A DNA stretch of 64,000 nt from Megaleporinus macrocephalus (Eukaryota > Chordata > Actinopteri > Characiformes > Anostomidae), in the NCBI GenBank assembly GCA_021613375.1, contig CM038708.1:31601559-31665558 (forward strand). The letters run 5' to 3'. Of the stretch, positions 46,861-57,976 are shown piece by piece. Made by a program: the position numbers and the translations under genes. A model generated the notes under the pieces. It was given only the letters and a program-made list of their open reading frames with translations, searched no databases and was not told where the DNA came from. Each line of letters starts with the position of its first letter. Position 1 is the first letter of the stretch.

Positions 46861-47865
46861 CAGAAAAAACACAGTGATGTCAGCACAAAGTAAGAAGAGC
46901 TCTTTTATTGAACCATAGCAGCAGGAAGGCCCCGACACTCAGCGTTCCCTGAATGTCCGAGATATCAGGAAGGTCATTAACAGCCATACAGCTTGCACAC
47001 ATGAAGACACTAACACTGGTCCAACTACCCCACAGCCCAGCACAGAGTGACACAACAAACACAATGATCACACGTTCAGTACATACGGAATTAAGTCTCT
47101 CTTACTGCAAGTCCAGCTCTTCCTGAGGGGTTGTGTGTGTGACCACTCCTCCTGCAATGCATGTGAGTTTTGGCGGAAACAAAAAACGAATGAATTATTT
47201 ACCAAATCAAGACTCAACACTGAAGCTCTCGTATTTCATGTTATGCCATGAGAAGACACACAGCAGAGTAAGGTAAACTAGGAAGCGGATGACCAGCAAC
47301 AAGATGGATGGATAGAATTAAAATAATCTTAAACAAACCATTAAGAAGTTTAAAGACCACTGTCCACGTGACATCACATAATGGATATTTGTGGGAACAC
47401 CTTAAAAAACTAAACATAAAATCACTATCCATTCATTCATTCATTCAAACACCTACAGTACAGTTTCTTCAGAAGAACAGTGTTGTTTTCCAGGCGTTCC
47501 AGAATGGTTTGTATGAAGAAAGTGTGAGCAGCAGTAATAACTGAATGATAGAAGGTTCTTTGATAAACATACAGTTAAATTGTTTTTGCTTTGATACGTA
47601 TTGTCACGTTATTCCCATCAAAATAAACCAAGCAATTCTTCGCGAGGTTTCCCCAAACTTTTGATACCATCCTGTTCCTGATTTGATCAACCGTGCAAAC
47701 AAACAGGCGTAATCGAAAAACAATAGAAAAGAATAGCAGGACCTCTGTCTCCTGACCTCACTTGAACCTTGAGATGTTTCTGGAACGTAAGGAAGTTAAC
47801 TGAAATATCTATCATTATTCAGGCTTATTCAGAGATGAAAAACACAGGATTATATTTAAAGGTAT
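46861..47865. other. Region downstream of sox32, no gene seen
   Basis: No coding signature in either strand. Confidence 0.45.
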
Positions 47866-47871
47866 TTTATT
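47866..47871 (-). terminator. Candidate sox32 polyadenylation signal
   Basis: TTTATT on plus (AATAAA on minus), about 380 nt beyond the sox32 stop. Confidence 0.45.
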
Positions 47872-48246
47872 TATAGCGGCTCCAAGTGAACTTTCCCCTC
47901 CGTAAACAAGTCATAAATACATGTTTGACACGTACAAAGTCCTACACGGATCACGACATTGTCATCAGTGAAACAAAGAACTTAAATGTTAATGGTACAT
48001 AAAGATGTTCTGCAACAGTAGTGTGACTTGGGATATAGCTTATTCTTGGTCCAGGCAACTGTAACATCATCATAAATAAATACAAATATTTATCTACACA
48101 TATTCACATTCACATAAAAAAAGTTTAGCAGCAACAGAAAATATCAGCACTAGTACCAAACTGGTGGTTTGACCCCTGCAAAGTCCCTTAAGGTCAGGTT
48201 ACCCAGTCAGGGTACCAGTGATGTGTTCGTTTTGGGATATTGGTGG
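47872..48246 (-). other. sox32: Probable sox32 3'UTR
   Basis: Non-coding sequence between the stop codon and the candidate poly(A) signal; the extent is inferred. Confidence 0.4.
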
Positions 48247-48854
48247 TCAGTGTTGGTCTTTAGGTGGTACTGGGTTGAGGTACTGGTCGAATTCACTTCG
48301 GTCAAGTTGGTCTAGCATGTCCACTCTGACCTGCTCCAGGTAAAACTCTAGCGACGGTCCACCTGAGCACAGCACACACCCACACACCTCCGTCCCTCGC
48401 CAGTCCCAGGGCTCTACCCTTTGCTGCACTGCATGCTGGGGACTGTAGTAGAGCTGAGGCTCTGCTGAGTACATGGCCTGCTGTGGGTACACCAGAGAGG
48501 AGCCCAAGAAGGCTCCATCTGAGAAGGACACTCCTCCGGTTGGAAACGTCGCTCCGTTTGGAGCTGCAGTTTGATGTGTGGGGAAGGCCAGGCTGTGTGG
48601 GTGTGTGTACGAGTCAGACAGCGAGTGTGTGTAGGGGTAGTGGAGAGCCTGGTTGTGGAGCATGTAGCTGAGCTGGAGGTTAGGGGAGGTGCTGGCGTCA
48701 CTCGGTGAGGTTTTGGAGCTGCGTCTGTTGCTCTTGCGTCTGCGGGGGCGGTATTTGTAATTGGGGTGATCGATGGTGTGCTGAACCCTCAACCTCTCAG
48801 CCTCCTGCATGTACGGCCTTTTCTCAGCCAAAGACATGGCCTTCCATGTTCTAC
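48247..48854 (-). CDS. sox32: sox32 exon 2
   Basis: The acceptor CTCTCTGTGCAG ends at 48855. Two bases complete Gly81 and [20 protein letters not shown] follows. The stop is at 48249-48247. Confidence 0.95.
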
Positions 48855-49490
48855 CTGCACAGAGAGAAGGAGGAAATGGAATTAAAAACCTATTCCTATT
48901 CAACCTACAACACTTTAGCCCCACCCACTCATGATGGAAGGAGTATTTTAGCCAAGGCTGCTTGTTGAACTGGGCAAGCAATCAGAACAGAGATCATGTA
49001 CAGATATATCAGAGCATATCAGATGAAGAGATGTTAGAAAACAGTTGTGTAAAAATAAATTCTGACTCTTTTTGATACTTGATAAAATTACACACATTAT
49101 ATAAGTGGACCACAAAAAAATGAAGGAAATTGTTGATTAATTCTCAGTAAAGCTAATTAATAGTTGAGTAACTCAGTAAGCTCACGAAAACCTTGATGCT
49201 TCAGCTATGTCATGCTGTTATGGGTGTATATGTGTGCAGTTGTTCTTACCCAGTATTTTGCTGAGGTCAGTGTTCTCCAGCTCAGGGTTGAGTTGGGCCA
49301 GTCTCCTGCGCTCCTCTTTGGTCCAGATGATAAAAGCATTCAGGGGTCTCCTCACTCTGGGGGCTTTTCCCTCCGGGCTGGAGCAGCTGAGCTCGGACTC
49401 GGCCGACTGCGGGCTCGGCGGGAACTGCTCCAGCTCGGCCTGTTTGCTGCGCTGCTCCAGCTGCATCATCTCTACACTCGGCACCATCAT
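48247..49490 (-). CDS. sox32: sox32 (casanova), SoxF-derived endoderm determinant
   Basis: The CDS joins 49490-49250 and 48854-48247, encoding 282 aa (zebrafish Casanova is about 307 aa). In zebrafish it acts cell-autonomously downstream of Nodal, Gata5 and Mixl1, and with Pou5f3 activates sox17. The HMG box at residues 45-122 has the divergent start [20 protein letters not shown], where most Sox proteins have RPMNAFMVW; this is the sox32 hallmark. It continues [18 protein letters not shown] and ends [10 protein letters not shown]. The centre is Tyr/His/Ser-rich. The C-terminus [19 protein letters not shown] keeps the SoxF EFxQYL motif (268-273). The start is ATG 49490 ([10 protein letters not shown]); an in-frame upstream GTG is rejected. 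The gene lies 22 kb upstream of sox17 on the same strand, a tandem duplicate. Confidence 0.95.
48855..49249 (-). other. sox32: sox32 intron 1
   Basis: A 395-bp phase-1 intron (donor CTGG|GTAAGA at 49249, acceptor GTGCAG) at the same codon as the 2.26-kb sox17 intron. No other feature is seen. Confidence 0.92.
49250..49490 (-). CDS. sox32: sox32 exon 1 coding part
   Basis: 241 coding bases, identical in length to sox17 exon 1. It encodes a Glu/Gln/Ser-rich N-terminus and the first half of the HMG box to DLSKILG. Confidence 0.95.
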
Positions 49491-49547
49491 GTCCTCCGTC
49501 ACACCCAGTGAAGGTAGAGCTCTGACGACCTGCGGCCATGCCCGAGA

Positions 49548-49570
49548 CTTTAAGCAGCGCGCGGACCAAT
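49548..49570 (-). promoter_or_regulatory. sox32 core promoter block (CTTTAAGC-N10-CCAAT)
   Basis: On plus, CTTTAAGC at 49548-49555 and CCAAT at 49566-49570. On the coding strand this is ATTGG then GCTTAAAG, 58 bp upstream of the ATG. If TTAAAG serves as the TATA element, transcription would start near 49520, leaving a short 5'UTR. Confidence 0.5.
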
Positions 49571-49593
49571 GAGAGCGCGGAGGAGTGGGTTAA

Positions 49594-49610
49594 AGGTGTG
49601 AGGATCCACA
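49594..49610. promoter_or_regulatory. T-box site next to a FoxH1-like site upstream of sox32
   Basis: AGGTGTGA at 49594-49601 is an exact T-box half-site consensus. GATCCACA at 49603-49610 differs from the FoxH1 consensus AATCCACA at the first base only. They lie about 105-120 bp upstream of the ATG. Eomes and Nodal/FoxH1 input into sox32 is known in zebrafish; use of these sites is inference. Confidence 0.45.
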
Positions 49611-49619
49611 GCTCTGTCA

Positions 49620-50980
49620 CACAAGACTGATAAAAAACACCCGAGAGTCCATCTAAACAAATCAGCGTCAATGTCAAAGTCGATAGAAAACAAAAACAGT
49701 GAGAAAGTAAAAGTTGGTCTGGCGAGTTGATTCGGTCACTTTATTACATCAATTTTCGGACACAAGTCGCCACGAGGAGAAAAATAAAGTATAAAATAAA
49801 GTTTTCCATCCACGTCCAGCCAAAACCACCACAACAAAAACATTTCACATGAACATTTACAGAGTAAAACCGCGTAAGAGCTTTACTAGCATCGGCAACT
49901 TTACAACATGAATGAATGAACGAATAAATAAATTCATTCATTCATTATGGTTTAAGTACATGGTATTTTCAGCTAACACTGTGATTAATTAATATGCGTT
50001 TTAAGGAACCGCATCTGCTTTTACTGACTGTAACTGTGAACTAGACTTTATATCCAGTGTATTATTAAACCCTATTATATCTGGTGTCCAGTTACTGTTT
50101 AAAAGTCTACGACGCTCTTAATTTGCGTATGTATTTAGGTTTGTTTCCTAGTTTGGCTGGTTGATTGCTGGGTTCGCTGATTGGTTGTGATTTTTGTTAT
50201 TGTTGTTTTTTGCTTGGTCGGTATTTTTATTATTTGACTGCTGGGTGGATCAGTTGATTGATATATTTATTGGTTGGTTGGTGTTTTGATGGTTTGGTTT
50301 GTTTTGTTGGTTGATCGATGGATTGATTGGTTGGTAGAATGATTTGTTGATTGGTTGCCAGTAAAATTGCCCAACAGGAGACTATTTAATGTGTATTTCT
50401 ATTGGACAATCGAGCAAAAATGCGTTCTAAGTGCGCGGCTGGTGATGCGTGTATTTCCTATTATAAACGCAGACAGATGTGAGGTCAGTGTATGCGTGGG
50501 GTGTGCGTGGTGGTGGTGGTGGTGTGTGTGTGTGGGGGGGGGTATTTTATAACAGGTCGTGATGTCAGTGTGTGTTTCAGTGCGGAAGGAAGTAGCTCTG
50601 CTAGCTTGACAATGTACACAACATTATTTAGCGAGTTTGTTCTCAACTTATTTCCACAATTTCACTCAACAGGTTCAGATATAATAATACTTTCTTCACT
50701 TGCTCAAATTATATTTAATATAAATCAGATGAAAGAGTCCTCTGTTGTGTGTGTATCTAACACAAACTGTGTCAGATACACACGCGCGTTTGTATTGCTG
50801 TATTTGTGAGAAATGTGCATACGGGCTACTGAGCTCTCTAAACTATAATCTCCTGAGATTGTAAACATATTTGAGTTCTTAAAAGATAACTGACAGAACC
50901 GTGTACACCTGGTTTTCCATCAGAGGGACAATTTCACAGGCATTCAAATGCTGTGCGGTGCACCTGCTGCTGCTGTGTAT
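49620..50980. other. sox32 upstream region, no gene seen
   Basis: A stretch of TTGGTTGG/TTGATTG words at about 50150-50360 forms a loosely repetitive T/G-rich tract. No gene. Confidence 0.45.
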
Positions 50981-51021
50981 GTGAGAGAGAGAGAGAGACA
51001 GAGAGAGAGAGAGAGACAGAC

Positions 51022-51080
<59 letters not shown>
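50981..51080. repeat. (GA)n microsatellite, about 100 bp
   Basis: GA run with a few GACA and GAAA interruptions. Confidence 0.97.
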
Positions 51081-51083
<3 letters not shown>

Positions 51084-51810
51084 GCTGTAACACTCGTGCA
51101 CCGCGTTGACACCTCGATCAAACACAGTCCACTCAGTCTGAGTGGAGTGATCAGAGTCGAGATTTTATCTTCAGGTCTGTCTGCGCGCCGGACCAGCGAA
51201 ACCTGCCCCCCCAACACGCACACAATGCAGAGACGAGTGTTCGTTAATCGATACAATCTGAGAATAATACATGTTAGACAGTCTAATGATACTGCGGGTA
51301 ATCGAATTGGTTTTTATCATTGATGATTGAGCATTTGTTAATTGGAGACTAATTTGATCTTGGACGAGCAGTGATGATTATGATGAGCTTTTTAAAGAAA
51401 CACCACATAACGACATTAAACCGAGACTGGACTGATCAAAGGCATGACCTGCTCACCCACACACGCGCACAAGTTGGTTTTGTAGATGCTGATATGTTCA
51501 TTTAGTCAGAAAGGATGCTTAAACGCGTCCAAACAAGGGTTAAACAGTTGTACGTGTTTGATATAAAATCACTCTCATCAGTCTGATGAGTGAGAGTCAG
51601 TCATCATACAGTATTCACTCAGTCATCATACAGTACTCACTCAGTCATCATACAACACTCACTTAATATTCATACAACACTTAACGCAACAAAACTGGAA
51701 TGTTTGCCTATTTGTGTCTAATATCTGAATTTAATATGAATAAGAAAAACATGCAACCTATATGTGCACTTATTTGGCTAAGTGTATGTGAGTGATGTAC
51801 TTATATACAT

Positions 51811-51855
<45 letters not shown>

Positions 51856-52369
51856 ACTGTTATACTTTATTTACAATTAGATTTTTAATATTTCCTTGCT
51901 ACAAACTAGTACGGTGACCAACACACTAAAAACGGTTCACAATAAAATAGCAATTCACTTTTTCAGCATGAGCTTGCATAATTTTTTCAGGTTTCAACTC
52001 AGAGAATTAGATATACTCAGTAGAGTAACTGGAGGTATTATGCCGCACATTTCCATTCAGTCAAATTAATAAATAAAAAATAAACAGTGTTATGGAATAA
52101 AACAAAAACAGTTAGGCCCAATTTATTTCGCATTATTTATTTATTTATCAACACAATTAACGCATTTACCATATTTTCGCTTTGTATGTACGCGGTAATG
52201 ATCACTATTATTATTATTATTTAGTTTTTAGCCACACAAATATTAACCATTTAGACGAAGGGTTTATTTTCACATCGAGAAAGGAAAATAATGATAAACA
52301 AGTAAAGAAATGTACATGCTCGAGCTGTCATGGTGCATGAGCCCGGTGTGAATACACACTTCTTATGAT
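51081..52369. other. Intergenic, no gene seen
   Basis: Contains a (TTA)n run at 51812-51850 and a small CATACAGTA(C/T)TCACTCAGTCAT tandem at about 51600-51660. Confidence 0.5.
51812..51850. repeat. (ATT)n microsatellite
   Basis: About 13 uninterrupted trinucleotide units. Confidence 0.95.
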
Positions 52370-52640
52370 GGAGGCGTTTGCATAAGAAAGAAGTGAAATG
52401 ACAGCGCACCAATACACATTCCGCTAATGCCCGTAATGCGGGTTTGCACTAATAAATGATTGATGATTGGCCCTTTTTTCCTCTTTCCTCTCTCTTTTCT
52501 CTCTGCGCTCCAGATGAACGCGCGGAATCCACATGAGTCGCGCGCCACTAACGGCGTTAACGGCCTGCAGCTCATTAGCGCGCGCGCACAGCGGGGAAAC
52601 AATAACCGCAGTTTAGCGGAGTTTCGGTACGAGGACAGAC
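52370..52640. promoter_or_regulatory. Candidate conserved non-coding element
   Basis: GC-richer unique sequence with CTAATGCCCGTAATGCGG, AATGATTGATGATTGG (Pbx/Hox-like TGATTGAT), CTCATTAGCGCGCGCG and AACAATAACCG words. Its complexity contrasts with the repeat-rich DNA on both sides. Conservation could not be tested here. Confidence 0.35.
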
Positions 52641-53189
52641 ACCAGCAGCAGCCAACTGCACTGTCACAGCCATTTACAGCAGCCTGTAGCAAAGCCTGGT
52701 GTTCCACAGAGCCTCACAGTCCAGTGTAGTACAGTATCACAACTTACAGCTTTTTGTTTGGTGAAAAGAAGTGAACAGATCCTCCACACAGAACACAATA
52801 CATACTGCAATTCAGTGCACGGGCTCAGTATTGTTTATAAAAAAGGATAAAACGTGCCTTAACTTTTGCACAGTTCAAGCTGATGTTTTACTTCATATGT
52901 TCAACGATAAACAAATAAACAGTGATTGTGCAAAAAAGGTGGAGGTGTGTTCTCTGTAGAGAATATGCTACCTTTTACTTAGAAACACAACAAAACGTCA
53001 TCCAAATATTTACACATTACCACTGCCTAATCTGAATATTTTCACTTACAGCGAGTCCAGTGTTTTAAAAGGACTAGAGTTGATTTATAAAATATGATTT
53101 GTATTTGTGTTGAACTGGATGCTTGAATAAAGGAATTTGATAGAGTTAAATATTTGAATTGAATTGAACTAAACTGGACTGGGTTTCCC

Positions 53190-55660
53190 CACAAAACCTA
53201 TACCTAAACCTAATGCTAAACTAACCCTAACCCTAACACAAAACCTACACCTCCTCCTAAACTTAACATTAACTACAACACAAACCTATAACTACTCCTA
53301 AACCTAACACTAACTACAACACAAACCTACAACTACTCCTAAACCTAACACTAACTACAACACAAACCTACAACTATTCCTAAACCTAACACTAACTACA
53401 ACACAAAACCTATAACTACTCCTAAACCTAACACTAACTACAACACAAACCTACAACTACTCCTAAAACCTAACACTAAACTACAACACAAACCTATAAC
53501 TACTCCTAAACCTAACACTAACTACAACACAAAACCTACAACTACTCCTAAACCTAACACTAACTACAAAACAAACCTATAACTACTCCTAAACCTAACA
53601 CTAACTACAACACAAACCTATAACTACTCCTAAACCTAACACTAACTACAAAACAAACCTACAACTACTCCTAAACCTAACACTAACTACAACACAAACC
53701 TACAACTATTCCTAAACCTAACACTAACTACAACACAAACCTATAACTACTCCTAAACCTAACACTAACTACAACACAAACCTACAACTACTCCTAAACC
53801 TAACACTAACTACAACACAAACCTATAACTACTCCTAAACCTAACACTAACTACAACACAAAACCTACAACTACTCCTAAACCTAACACTAACTACAAAA
53901 CAAACTATAACTACTCCTAAACCTAACACTAACTACAACACAAACCTATAACTACTCCTAAACCTAACACTAACTACAAAACAAACCTATAACTACTCCT
54001 AAACCTAACACTAACTACAACACAAACCTACAACTACTCCTAAACCTAACACTAACTACAACACAAACCTACAACTACTCCTAAACCTAACACTAACTAC
54101 AACACAAACCTACAACTACTCCTAAACCTAACACTAACTACAACACAAACCTATAACTACTCCTAAACTTAACACTAACTACAACACAAACCTATAACTA
54201 CTCCTAAACCTAACACTAACTACAACACAAAACCTACAACTACTCCTAAACCTAACACTAACTACAAAACAAACCTATAACTACTCCTAAACCTAACACT
54301 AACTACAACACAAACCTATAACCACTCCTAAACCTAACACTAACTACAACACAAACCTATAACTACTCCTAAACCTAACACTAACTACAACACAAACCTA
54401 CAACTACTCCTAAACCTAACACTAACTACAACACAAACCTGCCACCTAAACCTAACACTAACTACAACACAAACCTACAACTACTCCTAAACCTAACACT
54501 AACTACAACACAAACCTATAACTACTCCTAAACCTAACACTAACTACAACACAAACCTACAACTACTCCTAAACCTAACACCAACTACAACACAAACCTA
54601 CAACTACTCCTAAACCTAACACTAACTACAACACAAACCTGCCACCTAAACCTAACATTAACTACAACACAAACCTATAACTACTCCTAAACCTAACACT
54701 AACTACAACACAAACCTGCCACCTAAACCTAACACTAACTACAACACAAAACCTACAACTACTCCTAAACCTAACACTAACTACAACACAAACCTGCCAC
54801 CTAAACCTAACATTAACTACAACACAAACCTATAACTACTCCTAAACCTAACACTAACTACAACACAAACCTGCCACCTAAACCTAACACTAACTACAAC
54901 ACAAAACCTACAACTACTCCTAACCTAACACTAACTACAACACAAACCTGCCACCTAAACCTAACATTAACTACAACACAAACCTATAACTACTCCTAAA
55001 CCTAACATTAACTACAACACAAACCTATAACTACTCCTAAACCTAACATTAACTACAACACAAACCTGCCACCTAAACCTAACACTAACTACAACACAAA
55101 ACCTACAACTACTCCTAAACCTAACACTAACTACAACACAAAACCTACAACTACTCCTAAACCTAACACTAACTACAACACAAACCTACAACTACTCCTA
55201 AACCTAACACTAACTACAAAACAAACCTATAACTACTCCTAAACCTAACACTAACTACAACACAAACCTACAACTACTCCTAAACCTAACACTAACTACA
55301 ACACAAACCTACAACTACTCCTAAACCTAACACTAACTACAACACAAACCTATAACTACTCCTAAACCTAACACTAACTACAACACAAACCTACAACTAC
55401 TCCTAAACCTAACACTAACTACAACACAAACCTGCACTTAAACCTAAACTGAACACTAACTACAACACAAACTTATACCTACTCATAAACCTAACACTAA
55501 CTACAACACAAACCCTACAACTACTCCTAAACCTAACACTAACTACAACACAAACCTGCACTTAAACCTAAACTGAACACTAACAACAACACAAACTTAT
55601 ACCTACTCATAAACCTAACACTAACTACAACACAAACCTAACCTTATAACTAAAACACAA
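53190..55660. repeat. 41-bp minisatellite, about 58 copies, with embedded higher-order repeat
   Basis: The basic unit is CCTACAACTACTCCTAAACC followed by TAACACTAACTACAACACAA and A. Most copies vary at CTACAACT/CTATAACT and AACACAAA/AAAACAAA. A shortened unit (CCTGCCACCTAAACC) recurs at about 54641, 54718, 54796, 54873, 54950 and 55068. At the left edge sit telomere-like CCCTAA units (53221-53236). Confidence 0.97.
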
Positions 55661-57405
55661 AACTCATGAGTTTATTTTTGTAGGGAGCATCTTTAATTTG
55701 TTTAATTTGTTGTATAATCAGACCTCTACACAGACAGGTACACATACATTTCCAGAATGCTTTGTAATTTTTAAATGAGAAGAGAGCAGAAGTTGATTTG
55801 ATTATATTACATATGGAATGTATTTGTTTGCTGTGCTTTGTTTTAATTACATCATTAAATAAAACCAGTTCAACTGCTTGTTACCACATGAAGCACATCT
55901 TTAGATTGAACTAATTAAACATTTTTATAGTGTGAAGATACAGACAGTCAAATAACAACAGTTGATTATTAACAAACAGACCTTATTTATTTTTCATAAT
56001 TTAATTGCAACAGCATAGACTGTAGCAGAATTCAATCTAATATTGACAATTTCTCAGGGATCAACAACTAAAACATTATCATAATGTCCCTCCCCTTATT
56101 GATTAGTGTACAGAGCTGTGTGCAAAAGTTTAAATAAGTGAAAATAAGTTAACACAACCACAAAGGAAAACTAGAAAACTAATATTACTGAAAAATATCT
56201 GTATCTGTGTATTTGCTAAATTTACGGATTGCATATCATGAAATATAAAATGTTGCATTTTCTCTTTTATTCTAATATTAAATTCAGTAAACACGTAGTT
56301 ATGCATTACAAAGTACAGAACAAGTAGATGCACTTATTTTCACGTAGAAAAAAATCAACAATAACAGGTAAAAAAATTGACCAGGGTGCCCAGACTTCTG
56401 CACACCTGTATATGTATGTGAGTGTGTGTGTGTTTGTGGTGACTCTTGGCTCGAAGCTCTTGGAATGCGGTAATCCACAGCCAGATTGTGTGTGATTGAA
56501 TGGGCTCTGTGCTGAGTGAATGGGGATTGTCTTGAACACAATGTTCCATTGTATTGGACGGCGGACATATATGAGACTGAGTGGAACAGTGTCAGAACAG
56601 AGCACGGTCGCTGTCAGAGAGGAGCTGTGGAGATCCTGACCCTCGTTCCCCACTGACAGATCACTTGTACTGGGATATACCGCATGGAAATACTGGCTCT
56701 TGTAGCGCTGGATGGATCTTTCGGCTGGATATTCTGAAGCGAACAGCCGTTCTTCCTCCGACTGACCGTACACTTAGTGGCAAGCTTGGAATGAACTGAA
56801 GTGAACAGAACTGGATTAACTCAACTGAACTGACTCGGGTTGAACTGAACTGAATATTTTGAAATGAATTGAAGCAAAGTTTTAGTAGGGGGTTCTGTTT
56901 GTATATGGGTTTTCGCAGCTGTCGGCCTGAGGAGACTATAGTGGAGGGAGATTTTACCCTGCAAGTCGTGTGATTTCCTGTGTGTTTGTGTGTGAATTCT
57001 TGGTCAGATCTTTATTCATTCTATGTGCTTTCTTTCATACATGATGTACATGAGTGTGTTTTATAAATGAGTAGAAACGAAGGAGGGAAGCCGATGTTTC
57101 CTCTAACATATGTCAATTCACATTTCCATACAGGGCTCTGTCATGTGGAGTGTGTCTGTGTGCAAGTGAAGGAGAGAGATCTAACAGAGTTTCCACACAG
57201 TGCTGCATTAAATGAGCATTGTGTTTGTATCTGTGCTGTATTGTGGCAGCAGGCTGTGGAATCAGATGGGTAAACACACTCCATTCAATTCATCCTGTCC
57301 CTCTCTCTCTTTCTCTCATTCCAGCAGATAAGCAGGACAGTACGAACACGGTGTGAGTGTATTGCCCCCCACGCCCCCTCCTCAAACAGGAGTCTGGCCT
57401 GTAAG
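55661..57405. other. Intergenic, no gene seen
   Basis: Short ORFs only; GAACTGAACT-type simple words at 56795-56860. Confidence 0.45.
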
Positions 57406-57556
57406 ACACACACACACACACACACACACACATACCAGCACACACCAGAATTACAAGACCCCCGGGGCAGTTTGCTTGCAAAGCCCTCATTAGTGAAACA
57501 CAACGACACCCCACCTCTCAAAGAAGATAAATACACACACACACACACACACACAC
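57406..57556. repeat. Two (CA)n microsatellites
   Basis: CA runs at 57406-57432 and 57533-57556. Confidence 0.93.
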
Positions 57557-57777
57557 ATTTGTTTTTAAACACAGTCAGGACATGGGATAATAAACTTGTT
57601 CCATGTATATTATATTGTAGCTGTCAGAACAAAACCCTTTATCTATTTTTTCATCAAATGTAAAAACACCAGCTGCACTACAGTATGTTAAAATATTATG
57701 ATGAATAGAGCAGTAGAAGACCCCAGAAGTACTTAAAATAAAACCTTGTTCCATTAACAGTGATAGTAATATATATA

Positions 57778-57976
57778 GTCGCTGTCCAAAAAAAAAGTAA
57801 AAAAAAAAGTAACTAAAACGCCTCTAACTGGTAATGTAACTTAATGTAAAGAGGTTTTATTCCAAGTAATTTTGGAGCATTTCTATTGGTCCATTCATCA
57901 TGAAACCTCCACAGCATTTAAAAGACAACCATGGAGTTCAAATTAATTAGAAAAACGATTTCTCTTTGACACCGAC
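57778..57976. mobile_element. Family-A MITE, copy 6 (most complete)
   Basis: Left end GTCGCTGTCCAAA. The reverse complement of the right end is GTCGGTGTCAAAG. The body has AACTTAATGTAAAGAGG and GAGCATTTCTATTGGTCCAT then TCATCATGAAA. About 199 bp, no coding capacity. Confidence 0.65.

Noticed and set aside
49491..49502. An N-terminal extension of sox32 from an in-frame GTG
   Set aside because: Same reason. The ATG pair at 49490/49487 gives the expected N-terminus.
51130..51150. Near-palindrome CACTCAGTCTGAGTG containing a SMAD-like GTCTG
   Set aside because: Too short, with no neighbouring sites, to support a regulatory call.
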